DNA of 64,000 bases from Streptomyces sp. NBC_00775 (GTDB lineage Bacteria; Actinomycetota; Actinomycetes; Streptomycetales; Streptomycetaceae): NCBI RefSeq assembly GCF_036347135.1, contig NZ_CP108938.1, positions 5,332,001 to 5,396,000 of the forward strand. The letters run 5' to 3'. Under the pieces are notes generated by a model, which was not told where the DNA came from, ran no database searches, and saw only the letters and a program-made list of their open reading frames with translations. Numbering within the stretch: position 1 is the stretch's first letter; every line of letters starts with the position of its first letter. The position numbers were made by a program, and so were the translations under genes. This document shows, piece after piece, positions 46,443-54,959 of this stretch.

Positions 46443-46529
46443 GAGGGGGACGCTACTCCTGAGGGGTGCGGCCCCGTCCTGTGGGAGGGGCTGCTTCTGC
46501 GGCTTTCCCCCGCACTTCCCCGGAGCCGC

Positions 46530-47636
46530 TCAGTCCTGGGGCAGTGGCCGGGTGTCCGGGGCCACCTGTGTGCCGGGGGTGACGCGCACGATCGTGATGA
46601 GCCGGTCCGTCAGCTGGATCGTCCCGACGGCCGGATCGTCGTAGCCGAGTACCCGATGGCCTCGTACGACGCTCACCACCAGGTCGTCCGTCTCGCGTAC
46701 GCCCTTGCCGACCTCGGCCTTTATGACCGGCCGTTCGACGATGTCGAGCCCGCTGCCCTGCTGGATGAGGTCTTCCATGACCATGCCCGCGGCGGGGCTG
46801 AGCACGGAGAGCCCGAGCAGTCGCCCGGCGGCGCTGGCGCTGGTGATGACGGCGTCGGCACCGGACTGCTTGAGCAGCGGCGCGTTCTCCTCCTCCCGTA
46901 CGGCGGCGACGATCTTCGCCGCACGGTTGAGCTGCCGGGCGGTCAGCGTGACCAGCACAGCGGTGTCGTCGCGCTGGGTGGCGATGATGATCTGCCGCGC
47001 CTTGCGCACCTCGGCCCGCATCAGCACATCGCTGCGCGTCGCGTCCCCGACAACGCCCGCATACCCTTCGGCGGCTGCCGCCTCGACCACCTTGGAGCTG
47101 GGGTCGACGACCACGACCTGTTCCTTCTTCAGCCCGGTCGCGCAGACGGTCTGGATGGCCGACCGCCCCTTGGTCCCGAAGCCGACAACGACGGTGTGAT
47201 CCCTCAAGGCCGCCCTCCAGCGGTTCAGCCGCCATTCCTCCCGGGTGCGTTCCGTGAGGACTTCGAGCGTGGTGCCGACCAGGATGATCAGGAACAGCAC
47301 GCGCAGTGGCGTGATGACGAAGATGTTGGTGATCCGGGCGGCGTCGCTGACCGGGGTGACGTCGCCGTATCCGGTGGTGGAGAGGGTGACGGTCGCGTAG
47401 TACAAGGCGTCGAGCAGGTCGACGGAGCCGTCCGAGCTGTCGTTGTAGCCGTCGTGGTCGACCCAGACGATGAGCGCGGTGACGACGAGCACCAGCAGCG
47501 CGATCGCCAGCCGCTTGCCGACCTGAAGGATCGGGCGTTCCACGACTTTCTTCGGGAGGTTCACCCGATGGGTCACGAGATGTTCGTCCGCTTGGCGGGC
47601 GATCGCGTCATGGCCCGGAAGTTTCACGTGAAACAC
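46530..47636 (-). CDS. potassium channel with RCK/TrkA-N domain
   Basis: A 368-aa protein. Two membrane helices (IALLVLVVTALIVWVD, LRVLFLIILVGTTLEVL) flank the pore loop ATVTLSTTGYGDVTP, with the K+ selectivity filter TTGYGD. A TrkA-N Rossmann domain follows (HTVVVGFGTKGRSAIQ, VVVVDPSSK) plus a C-terminal RCK part. It gates K+ flux in response to nucleotides or Ca2+. The first residues FHVK are encoded by a parS site, so the true start may lie further in, for example at VNLPKK. Confidence 0.9.
   Translation of the reverse strand: MFHVKLPGHDAIARQADEHLVTHRVNLPKKVVERPILQVGKRLAIALLVLVVTALIVWVDHDGYNDSSDGSVDLLDALYYATVTLSTTGYGDVTPVSDAARITNIFVITPLRVLFLIILVGTTLEVLTERTREEWRLNRWRAALRDHTVVVGFGTKGRSAIQTVCATGLKKEQVVVVDPSSKVVEAAAAEGYAGVVGDATRSDVLMRAEVRKARQIIIATQRDDTAVLVTLTARQLNRAAKIVAAVREEENAPLLKQSGADAVITSASAAGRLLGLSVLSPAAGMVMEDLIQQGSGLDIVERPVIKAEVGKGVRETDDLVVSVVRGHRVLGYDDPAVGTIQLTDRLITIVRVTPGTQVAPDTRPLPQD
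47621..47634. promoter_or_regulatory. parS: parS site within channel gene start
   Basis: Exact GTTTCACGTGAAAC. It lies in the first codons of the K+ channel gene or just upstream of its true start. It is a ParB-binding centromere site for chromosome segregation. Confidence 0.9.
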
Positions 47637-47675
47637 ACCCCGTTCGGATTCAGCCGACCCGCACCCTGTTCAAGA

Positions 47676-49046
47676 TCATGTGAAGCAGACGTCGATCCCG
47701 GCGGTGGCCCAGGGCAGGTCGAGGAGTTCCAGCTCCTGCCCCGCCCGCGCACCGCCCGGCGGTACGACCGCGAGCGCGTCGGACGCCGCGATGCCCCGCA
47801 GCATCGCCGGGCCGTTGTAGTGCAGCGGCACCGCCCGGTCGGCGCGCAGCGCGACGGGGATGAGCCGGGTGTCGTACGGGTGCCCGTGCACGGCCTCGCT
47901 GAGGGGCAGCGTGTACGGCTCCGGGGCCGGGCGTCCGGCGAGGATGCGCAGCAGCGGCTCGGCGAGGGTGAGCAGGCCGGAGACGGCGGCCAGAGGGTTG
48001 CCGGGCAGGCCGACGAGGTGCTGGTTCTCCTTGGTGCGGGCCAGCAGCATCGGGTGCCCCGGGCGCACCTTGACGCCGTCCACGAGGAGTTCGGCGCCGA
48101 TGCGGCGCAGGGTGGGGTGCACATGGTCGACGGGGCCCGCCGCGGTGCCGCCGGTGGTGACGATCAGGTCGGCACCGGAGCCGGTGATCGCCTTGTGCAG
48201 CGCCTTGGCGTCGTCGCCGAGCCTGCGCACCGCGACGACCTCGGCGCCGAGCGCGCGCAGCCACGGCGGCAGCATCGGGCCGAGCGCGTCCCGGATGAGC
48301 CCGTCCTGGGGCAGGCCCTCGGTGAGCAACTCGTCGCCGAGGACGAGGACTTCGGCGCGCGGGCGGGGGACAGCGGCGAGCGTGTCGTACCCGGCGGCCG
48401 CGGCGAGGCCCAGCACGGCGGGGGTGACCAGCGCGCCGACCGGCAGCAGCTGGTCGCCGCTGCGGCACTCCTGGCCGCGCGGGCGGATGTCCTGTCCGTG
48501 CACGACCTCCCGGATGGCGTGCAGCCGACCCTTGTCGTCGATCAGTCCGTGCTCGCTGCGCAGTACGGCGGTGACGTCCTGAGGGATACGCGCCCCGGTG
48601 GCGATCCGCACCGCCTCGCCGTCGGTGAGCGCCGCCGGCTCCGCGTGCCCGGCGAGCACCCCTTCCTCCCGTACCTCCCAGGGCCCGGGTCCCGCGACCG
48701 CCCAGCCGTCCATCGCGGAGGTGTCGAAGGAGGGGAGGTCCGTGAGCGCGGCGAGGGGGGCGGCGAGGACGAGGCCGAGGGAGGCGTCGAGGGGTACGGA
48801 GACAGGGGCCCGGCGTGGCAGGGAACGGGCGGCCCGCCCGGCGACGACGCGGGCCTCGGGCCAGGGGGTGGCCTGGTGATGGGCGTGGGAGGCCCGGCGG
48901 CCCTGTTGCTCGGCTTCGGGGGCGGGCGCGGGCACGGAACGGCCCTCGGGGGCGGGCGCGCCGTCTTCCTTCACCAAGGCGAGGGCCTCCTCGACGTCGA
49001 AGTCCTCGGCGTCCTGGCTGTCCCGGGTACTGCGGGCGGCGGTCAT
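47676..49046 (-). CDS. moeA: molybdopterin molybdotransferase MoeA
   Basis: A 456-aa protein. It inserts molybdate into molybdopterin-AMP. Family parts: SFDTSAMDGWAV, RIATGARIP, LIVTTGGTAAGPVDHV and GLPGNPLAAVSGLLTLAEP. The N-terminal 70 residues form an acidic, Ala/Pro-rich extension beyond the usual fold. Its ATG overlaps the upstream gene stop by TGATG, so the pair is translationally coupled. Confidence 0.94.
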   Translation of the reverse strand: MTAARSTRDSQDAEDFDVEEALALVKEDGAPAPEGRSVPAPAPEAEQQGRRASHAHHQATPWPEARVVAGRAARSLPRRAPVSVPLDASLGLVLAAPLAALTDLPSFDTSAMDGWAVAGPGPWEVREEGVLAGHAEPAALTDGEAVRIATGARIPQDVTAVLRSEHGLIDDKGRLHAIREVVHGQDIRPRGQECRSGDQLLPVGALVTPAVLGLAAAAGYDTLAAVPRPRAEVLVLGDELLTEGLPQDGLIRDALGPMLPPWLRALGAEVVAVRRLGDDAKALHKAITGSGADLIVTTGGTAAGPVDHVHPTLRRIGAELLVDGVKVRPGHPMLLARTKENQHLVGLPGNPLAAVSGLLTLAEPLLRILAGRPAPEPYTLPLSEAVHGHPYDTRLIPVALRADRAVPLHYNGPAMLRGIAASDALAVVPPGGARAGQELELLDLPWATAGIDVCFT

Positions 49047-50014
49047 CAGGCGTCCGGCTTGGCGTCGGGGGCGGCCTCGTCGGCCCAGCGGAGCGCCAGC
49101 TCCGTGGCCTTGCGGGAGGCCTCGGCCACGGCTTCCGGGCCGCCGCCCGCCCGCGCGGCCGCGTACCCCACGAGGAACGTGGTCAGCGGCGCGGCGGGCC
49201 GGGCCACACCGTGCGCGGCATCGCGGGCCAGGTCGAGCAGGATGCCGGTGTCGACGTCCAGGTCGATGCCCAGCTCGTCCTTGACTGCGGAAATCCATTC
49301 ATCCAACACGTGCCCATGCTCCCTGATACGTGCCCTGGCGGCGGCGATGTCGTCCCAGGTGTCGCAGTCGAAGGACGCGACGGGGTCGGAGATGCGGGTG
49401 AGGCCGAGCGCGGCGGTGAGCCGTCGCAGCGGCAGCCCGGTGAGTGCGCCGTGCGCGGCGGTGAGCACGGCCAGCTCCCGGCGCAGGGCTTCCGCACGGT
49501 ACGCGGCCACAAGGGGCTGATCGCGGCCGTCGGGGTCGGTGAGCAGCACGCCGTCGGGTGTCGCCGGCTCCCCCGGGGGCCCGCTCCGCCGGGGCCGAAG
49601 GGGGGTCAGCAGACTCCGTACCGTCCCCTCGTCCAGGAACGGCAGGTCGGCCGAGAGCACGACGACGTACTCCGCGGTGGTGTGCCGCAGCCCGGCGTCG
49701 AGCGCGGCGAGCGGTCCTCCGCCGGGCGGGTCCTCGCGGGCCCACCGCACGGGGCGTGCGGTCGCCCTGGGTTCGGCCACGACCACCGTGGTGCGGGCGT
49801 CGGCGCACGCGGTCAGCACCCGGTCGAGCAGCGCCCGGCCGCCGACCCGTACGCCGGGCTTGTCCGCGCCGCCCAGCCGCCGTGCGGCACCGCCCGCGAG
49901 CACGACGGCGTCGTACGGGACATCGGCGCCGGGGGTGCCCGACGGCTCGGGGCTGGCCGGCGACTCGGGCGCGCCCGATGGCTCCGGCGCACCCGGTGGC
50001 TCGTACGCGGTCAT
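49046..50014 (-). CDS. MobA-like nucleotidyltransferase fused to DUF6457-like domain
   Basis: A 322-aa protein. Residues about 30-235 form the GT-A fold with LAGGAARRLGGADKPGV (the LAGGxSxRMGxDK motif), the metal site in LSADLPFL, and ASFDCDTWDDIA. The C-terminal 80 residues (LDEWISAVKDELGIDLDVDT) match a DUF6457-type domain found beside MobA and MoeA in actinobacteria. It attaches GMP or CMP to molybdenum cofactor. The N-terminal tail is Pro/Ala/Ser-rich. It is co-translated with moeA. Confidence 0.88.
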   Translation of the reverse strand: MTAYEPPGAPEPSGAPESPASPEPSGTPGADVPYDAVVLAGGAARRLGGADKPGVRVGGRALLDRVLTACADARTTVVVAEPRATARPVRWAREDPPGGGPLAALDAGLRHTTAEYVVVLSADLPFLDEGTVRSLLTPLRPRRSGPPGEPATPDGVLLTDPDGRDQPLVAAYRAEALRRELAVLTAAHGALTGLPLRRLTAALGLTRISDPVASFDCDTWDDIAAARARIREHGHVLDEWISAVKDELGIDLDVDTGILLDLARDAAHGVARPAAPLTTFLVGYAAARAGGGPEAVAEASRKATELALRWADEAAPDAKPDA

Positions 50015-50089
50015 CCCCCGAGTATGGGCGTCCGAAGGATCATTGCCACCCCCGTGCACAGCATGTGGACGGGGATGGCGCTGCCGGGG
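50015..50089. other. short gap between mobA-like gene and bkdH
   Basis: 75 bp on the minus strand between the E2 stop and the MobA-like start. No strong hairpin is seen, so bkdFGH and the molybdenum-cofactor genes may be partly co-transcribed. Confidence 0.35.
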
Positions 50090-51472
50090 CTACAGCGTCC
50101 GCAGCAGTACCGCCGGATGTTCCACGCAGTCCGCCACATAGCGCAGGAAGCCGCCCGCCGTGCCGCCGTCGCACACCCGGTGGTCGAAGGTGAGCGAGAG
50201 CTGCACGACCTGGCGCACCGCGAGCTCGCCCTCGTGCACCCAGGGCTTGGGGATGATCCGGCCGACACCGAGCATGGCCGCCTCGGGGTGGTTGATGATC
50301 GGCGTGGAGCCGTCGACGCCGAACACCCCGTAGTTGTTCAACGTGAAGGTGCCGCCGGTGAGTTCCGCGGGCGTCAGCCTTCCGGTCCGCGCCGCCTCGG
50401 TCAGCCGGGCGAACTCCGCGCTCAGTCCCTCCGCGTCCCGCGCGTGCGCGTCCCGTACGACCGGTACGACGAGTCCCCGCTCGGTCTGCGCCGCGAAGCC
50501 CAGGTGCACCTGGTCGAGCTGTACGACCTCGCGGGCGTCCATGTCGACGGTCGAGTTGAGCTCGGGGAAGCGTGCCAGCGCCGCGGTGCAGATCCGGGCG
50601 AGCAGCGCGAGCAGCGAGATCTTCGGGCCGCCCGCCGCGTTCATCGCCGCGCGCGCCCGCATGAGCTCCGTCGCGTCGGCGTCCACCCAGCAGGTCGCGT
50701 CGGGTATCTCGCGACGGCTGCGGGAGAGCTTGTCGGCGACGGCACCGCGGACGCCGCGCAGGGGGACACGGAGGCCGTGCGCGGGCGACGGCGCCGCCGT
50801 CGGCACGGGAGCGGGCGGGCGCGACTGCCCGGCCGCCGCACGCAACGCGTACTCGACATCCGCCCGCAGGATCAGACCGTCGGGCCCGGAGCCCTCCAAC
50901 TCCCGCAGATCCACTCCGTTCTCCCGGGCGAGCCTGCGCACGAGCGGGGAGATGACGGGCACGGGACCCTCGGCATACGGTCGTGCGCCGATGCTCCGGC
51001 CCCCGCTCTCGACGCCGCCGCGCCCAATCCCGGTCCCGGTCCCGGCGGGCACGATGGCCGCGTGGCGGTCCTCGCCCGCGGGCGGACCCGTCGGCCGCCG
51101 TACCGGAGCCGTACCAGTGGGCGGCCGCACCCTTCCGCGCCGCGCCGGAGGCGCCCCCGTGCCGTATCCCACCAGCACGTTGCCGGATCCCTCGTCGTCC
51201 GCGGCACCCTCGATGGAGGACGCCGGTGCGCCCACGGCGACGGTCAGCAGCGGTGCCCCCACGGGCAGTTCCGTGCCCTCCTCGCCGAAGCGGGCGGTGA
51301 CCACGCCCCCGTAGGGGCAGGGGACCTCGACCATCGCCTTGGCGGTCTCGACCTCGACGACGAGCTGGTCGACGGCGACGACGTCACCGACCTCCACCAG
51401 CCAGCGGACGATCTCCGCCTCGGTGAGGCCCTCCCCGAGGTCGGGGAGCTTGAACTCCAACACCTGGGCCAT
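50090..51472 (-). CDS. bkdH: branched-chain alpha-keto acid dehydrogenase E2, cluster 2
   Basis: A 460-aa protein. Lipoyl Lys45 (VETAKAMVEVP), a long Gly/Pro/Arg hinge, an E1/E3-binding domain (VRRLARENGVDLRELEGSGP) and the catalytic motif LTFDHRVCDG. It starts at ATG 51472 in a TGATG overlap with the E1beta stop. In Streptomyces the cluster 2 enzyme is the main supplier of branched starter units for polyketides such as avermectin. Confidence 0.93.
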   Translation of the reverse strand: MAQVLEFKLPDLGEGLTEAEIVRWLVEVGDVVAVDQLVVEVETAKAMVEVPCPYGGVVTARFGEEGTELPVGAPLLTVAVGAPASSIEGAADDEGSGNVLVGYGTGAPPARRGRVRPPTGTAPVRRPTGPPAGEDRHAAIVPAGTGTGIGRGGVESGGRSIGARPYAEGPVPVISPLVRRLARENGVDLRELEGSGPDGLILRADVEYALRAAAGQSRPPAPVPTAAPSPAHGLRVPLRGVRGAVADKLSRSRREIPDATCWVDADATELMRARAAMNAAGGPKISLLALLARICTAALARFPELNSTVDMDAREVVQLDQVHLGFAAQTERGLVVPVVRDAHARDAEGLSAEFARLTEAARTGRLTPAELTGGTFTLNNYGVFGVDGSTPIINHPEAAMLGVGRIIPKPWVHEGELAVRQVVQLSLTFDHRVCDGGTAGGFLRYVADCVEHPAVLLRTL

Positions 51473-52476
51473 CAGCTGTCCGCCTCCCACTGCAGACGCC
51501 CCACGGCGTCCAGAATCCGGTCGACACCGGGCAGATGGTGCCGCTCCAGCATCGGCGGAGGATACGGGATGTCGAATCCGGCGACGCGCAGCACCGGCGC
51601 CTCCAGGTGGTGGAAGCAGCGCTCGGTGACGCGGGCCGCGATCTCCCCGCCCGGGCCGCCGAAGGAGCCCGACTCGTGCACGACGACCGCACGCCCGGTC
51701 CGCCGCACCGACGCCGACACCGTCTCGTCGTCGAACGGCACCAGGGAGCGCAGATCGACGACTTCGAGGTCCCAGCCCTCGGCCCGCGCCGCCTCGGCGG
51801 CTTCGAGGCAGACGGGCACGGACGGCCCGTACGTGATGAGTGTGGCGCTCCTGCCCGAGCGCCGCACCACCGCGCGGCCTATCGGTTCAACGGCCGGCGG
51901 CTCGTCCGGGTTCCAGGAATCCTTCGACCAGTACAGCCGCTTGGGCTCCAGGAAGACGACCGGGTCGTCGGAGGCGATGGAGGCGCGCAGCAGCCCGTAG
52001 GCGTCGGCGACCGTCGCGGGCGTGACGACATGAAGCCCCGGAGTCGCCATGTAGTACGCCTCGGACGAGTCGCTGTGGTGCTCGACGCCGCCGATTCCGC
52101 CGCCGTACGGGACACGGATGGTGATGGGGAGCGGCATGGCGCCGCGCGTGCGGTTGCGCATCCTGGCGACATGGCTGATCAGCTGCTCGAACGCGGGGTA
52201 CGCGAACGCGTCGAACTGCATCTCCACGACCGGCCTGAGGCCGTACATGGCCATGCCCACAGCCGTCCCGAGGATCCCCGCCTCGGCGAGCGGCGTGTCC
52301 GTGCAGCGGTCCTCGCCGAACTCCTTGGCGAGTCCGTCGGTGACGCGGAAGACGCCGCCGAGGGTGCCGACGTCCTCGCCCATGACGTGGACGCTCGGGT
52401 CGGCTGCCATGGCGTCGCGCATCGCGCGCCCGAGGGCCTGCGCCATGGTGGCCGGCTTGAGGGCAACGGTGGTCAT
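51472..52476 (-). CDS. bkdG: branched-chain alpha-keto acid dehydrogenase E1 beta, cluster 2
   Basis: A 334-aa protein. VHVMGEDVGTLGGVFRVTDG, DTPLAEAGILGTAVG, VPYGGGIGGVEHHSDS and EVVDLRSLVPFD match the E1beta family and the cluster 1 homologue. ATG 52476 overlaps the E1alpha stop by ATGA, and the E2 gene by TGATG, so all three genes are translationally coupled. Confidence 0.94.
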   Translation of the reverse strand: MTTVALKPATMAQALGRAMRDAMAADPSVHVMGEDVGTLGGVFRVTDGLAKEFGEDRCTDTPLAEAGILGTAVGMAMYGLRPVVEMQFDAFAYPAFEQLISHVARMRNRTRGAMPLPITIRVPYGGGIGGVEHHSDSSEAYYMATPGLHVVTPATVADAYGLLRASIASDDPVVFLEPKRLYWSKDSWNPDEPPAVEPIGRAVVRRSGRSATLITYGPSVPVCLEAAEAARAEGWDLEVVDLRSLVPFDDETVSASVRRTGRAVVVHESGSFGGPGGEIAARVTERCFHHLEAPVLRVAGFDIPYPPPMLERHHLPGVDRILDAVGRLQWEADS

Positions 52477-53645
52477 CGCCCGGCTCCTTCCGGCCCGTGG
52501 TGACCCGCGTGCCCGTCGGCCGCTGCGTCTTCCGCGTCCAGTTCCGCCCTCAACTGGGTTTCTTGCTCCAGCAGTTGAGTAGTGGGCTGGGCATACACAT
52601 GGGCGAACAGATCCATGGGGTCGAGCACCGGGTCCTGGTTCATGCGCTCGCGCAGATCGGCGGCCATCGTCTCGGCGTCCTCGCGGGCGGTCCGTATGGT
52701 CTCGTCGTCGAGCAAGCCGCGTTCGGTCAACTCGTGCTCCAGGAGCGCGATCGGGTCGTGCCCGCGCCAGGTCTCGACCTCGGCGTCGCCGCGGTAGCGG
52801 GTGGCGTCGTCGGCGTTGGTGTGGGCCTCGATGCGGTACGTGACGGCTTCGACGAGCGTCGGACCGCCTCCCGCGCGCGCGTGGGCGATGGCTTCGCTCA
52901 GGACCTGGTGCACGGCGGCCGCGTCGTTGCCGTCCACCAGACGGCCCGGCATCCCGTAGCCGACGGCCTTGTGGGCCAGCGACGGGGCGGCGGTCTGCTT
53001 GGCGAGCGGGACGGAGATGGCGAAGCCGTTGTTCTGGACGAGGAAGACGACGGGCGCCTGCCAGACGGCGGCGAAGTTCAGCGCCTCGTGGAAGTCGCCC
53101 TCGCTGGTGCCGCCGTCGCCGACCAGGGCGAGCGCGACCACGTCGTCGCCCTTGAGGCGGGCGGCGTGCGCAAGGCCCACGGCGTGCGGGAGCTGGGTGG
53201 CGAGGGGGGTGCACAGGGGCGCGATGCGGTGCTCGCGGGGGTCGTACCCGGTGTGCCAGTCGCCGCGCAGGAGCGTGAGCGCCTGGACGGGGTCGAGGCC
53301 CCGGGCGACGGCCGCGAGGGTGTCGCGGTAGCTGGGGAAGAGCCAGTCACGGTCTTCCAGGACCAGCGCGGCGGCGACCTCGCAGGCCTCCTGGCCGGTG
53401 CTGGAGGGGTACACGGCGAGGCGGCCCTGCTTGGTGAGGGCAGTGGCCTGCGTGTTGTAGCGGCGGCCTCTCACCAGTTCCGCGTACAGACGGCGCAGCA
53501 GACCCGGGTCGACCTGCGCGGCTGCCTCGGTGCCGAGGACGCGGTACGGCAGCGCGTCGGGCAGCAGCGGCGCGGGGTCGGTACGGGGCTGCCAGGCGGG
53601 CGGCGGCGTGGGCCGGTAAGCGCCTCGCTGCTCCATGACCGTCAT
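52473..53645 (-). CDS. bkdF: branched-chain alpha-keto acid dehydrogenase E1 alpha, cluster 2
   Basis: A 390-aa protein. ThDP-binding GDGGTSEGDFHEA ... NNGFAIS, and the phosphorylation-loop-like YRIEAHTNADDATRY. GAGGAGGTG lies upstream of ATG 53645. It is the first gene of bkdFGH, divergent from bkdR across 175 bp that hold a TetR-type inverted repeat. It lacks the basic N-terminal tail seen in the cluster 1 E1alpha. Confidence 0.94.
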   Translation of the reverse strand: MTVMEQRGAYRPTPPPAWQPRTDPAPLLPDALPYRVLGTEAAAQVDPGLLRRLYAELVRGRRYNTQATALTKQGRLAVYPSSTGQEACEVAAALVLEDRDWLFPSYRDTLAAVARGLDPVQALTLLRGDWHTGYDPREHRIAPLCTPLATQLPHAVGLAHAARLKGDDVVALALVGDGGTSEGDFHEALNFAAVWQAPVVFLVQNNGFAISVPLAKQTAAPSLAHKAVGYGMPGRLVDGNDAAAVHQVLSEAIAHARAGGGPTLVEAVTYRIEAHTNADDATRYRGDAEVETWRGHDPIALLEHELTERGLLDDETIRTAREDAETMAADLRERMNQDPVLDPMDLFAHVYAQPTTQLLEQETQLRAELDAEDAAADGHAGHHGPEGAGR

Positions 53646-53705
53646 GACGGCACCTCCTCGTGGGAGACGGCTTCGGACGCCTCACGGGTGTGAGGCGCCT
53701 CACCT

Positions 53706-53719
53706 ACCGATTGTTCGGT
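53706..53719. promoter_or_regulatory. candidate TetR operator ACCGA-TTGT-TCGGT
   Basis: A perfect 5-4-5 inverted repeat in the bkdF/bkdR gap. It differs at one base from the site between the hydroxyacyl-CoA dehydrogenase and paaN genes and resembles the ACCG-NN-CG-NN-CGGT core reported for PaaR-type regulators. Confidence 0.55.
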
Positions 53720-53820
53720 CGTCGGCACATTTTGGCTACAGACCCCTCCAAGCTGTGGACAAACGGTTCTGCACAGCCTGAGATGGACGCAGTACGTCCA
53801 TGGTAGGGAGGCGGGGGGAC

Positions 53821-54321
53821 ATGGCACCTGAACAAATGGCCGAGCCGCCCGAGGCCGGCCGGGTGCAGCCGCCCGCCCGCCCGCTCGACGCCATCGATCA
53901 GGACATCCTGCAGATGCTCCAGGCGGACGGCCGCGCCTCGATACGGTCCGTCGCCGAACGGGTCCATGTGTCACGGGCCAACGCCTACGCGCGGATCAAC
54001 CGCCTCATCGAGGACGGCGTGATCCGCGGCTTCGGGGCGCGCGTCGACCACGAGCGCGCCGGACAGGGCACCTCGGCGTACATCACCCTCAAGATCGTGC
54101 AGAACTCCTGGCGCACGGTGCGCGAGCAGCTGAGGGTGCTCCCCGGCGCCTCCCACATCGCCCTGGTGGGCGGCGACTTCGACGTACTGCTCCTGGTGCA
54201 CACCCCGGACAACAAGGCGCTGCGCGAGCTGGTGCTCACCCGCCTCCAGGCCATCCCGGAGGTGCTCAGCACACGGACGCTGCTGGTGTTCGAGGAGGAG
54301 GACCTGGAGCCGGAGGGCTAG
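53821..54321 (+). CDS. bkdR: Lrp/AsnC regulator BkdR
   Basis: A 166-aa protein. ATG 53821 has GGAGG upstream; an alternative start lies 21 bp earlier. The N-terminal wHTH is LDAIDQDILQMLQADGRASI ... VHVSRANAYARINRLIEDGV. The C-terminal RAM ligand domain is AYITLKIVQNS ... HIALVGGDFDVLLLVHTPDN. It is divergent from bkdFGH, the arrangement known for BkdR, which senses branched-chain amino acids and controls that cluster. It ends before an 18-bp tandem repeat. Confidence 0.92.
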   Translation: MAPEQMAEPPEAGRVQPPARPLDAIDQDILQMLQADGRASIRSVAERVHVSRANAYARINRLIEDGVIRGFGARVDHERAGQGTSAYITLKIVQNSWRTVREQLRVLPGASHIALVGGDFDVLLLVHTPDNKALRELVLTRLQAIPEVLSTRTLLVFEEEDLEPEG

Positions 54322-54329
54322 GGGCCCTC

Positions 54330-54365
54330 AGCCCGCTGAGCCCCCTGAGCCCGCTGAGCCCCCTG
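54330..54365. repeat. two tandem 18-bp repeats
   Basis: AGCCCGCTGAGCCCCCTG repeated exactly twice between the convergent bkdR and TetR genes. The role is unknown; it may aid termination. Confidence 0.8.
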
Positions 54366-54368
54366 GCC

Positions 54369-54959
54369 TCAGTGCTCGCTGCGCAGCCCCGAGAACACCA
54401 GCTGCACCACCGCGTCGGCCACTTCGCGCGCGCCCATGCCCCGCCCGTCCGGCCGGTACCACTCCACGATCGAGTTGATCATCCCGAAGACCAGCCGGGT
54501 CGCGAGCCGGACCTCCACATCGCCGCGTACGTCCCCTTCGGCGGCCGCGGCCTTCAGGAGCTCGGCGACCTGGTGGTCGAAGTCGCGGCGGCGCTCCAGG
54601 GCCCAGCGCTCGGTGTCGGTGTTGCCCCGCACGCGCAGCAGCAACGTCACGTACGGCAGCTCGGCGGTGAGCACCTCGACCATGCGCCGTACGACGTACT
54701 CCAGGCGCTCCTCGGCACGCCCCACGCGCGCGTGCTCCTCGCCGAGGATCTCGAAGAGACCGTCGAGGGCCCGGCTGACCGCGCGGTGCAGGAGTTCCTC
54801 CTTGCCCGCGACGTGGTGGTATATCGACGACTTGGAGATGCCGGCCGCCTTGGAGAGGTGCTCCATGGAGGTGCCGTCGTATCCGCGCTCGTTGAAGACC
54901 TGGACGGCGACGGAGAGCAGGGTCTCCGGGGTGTAGGTGTCGCGCTTGGCCGTGGTCAT
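54369..54959 (-). CDS. TetR-family regulator
   Basis: A 196-aa protein. The HTH is in GTSMEHLSKAAGISKSSIYH (residues about 30-50). The C-terminal ligand domain (ELPYVTLLLRVRGNTDTERW, LATRLVFGMINSIVEWYRPD) resembles TetR proteins that sense acyl-CoA or phenylacetyl-CoA (PaaR/FadR type). Its ATG overlaps the stop of the hydroxyacyl-CoA dehydrogenase by ATGA, so they are one operon. The ACCGATCGTTCGGT site in that operon's promoter suggests autoregulation. Confidence 0.92.
   Translation of the reverse strand: MTTAKRDTYTPETLLSVAVQVFNERGYDGTSMEHLSKAAGISKSSIYHHVAGKEELLHRAVSRALDGLFEILGEEHARVGRAEERLEYVVRRMVEVLTAELPYVTLLLRVRGNTDTERWALERRRDFDHQVAELLKAAAAEGDVRGDVEVRLATRLVFGMINSIVEWYRPDGRGMGAREVADAVVQLVFSGLRSEH

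Noticed and set aside
45492..52000. Very long open frames antisense to the oxidoreductase, moeA and bkd genes
   Set aside because: They mirror codon bias of the real genes, are rich in Arg/Gly/Pro/Ala, show no family motifs and cross several recognised genes.
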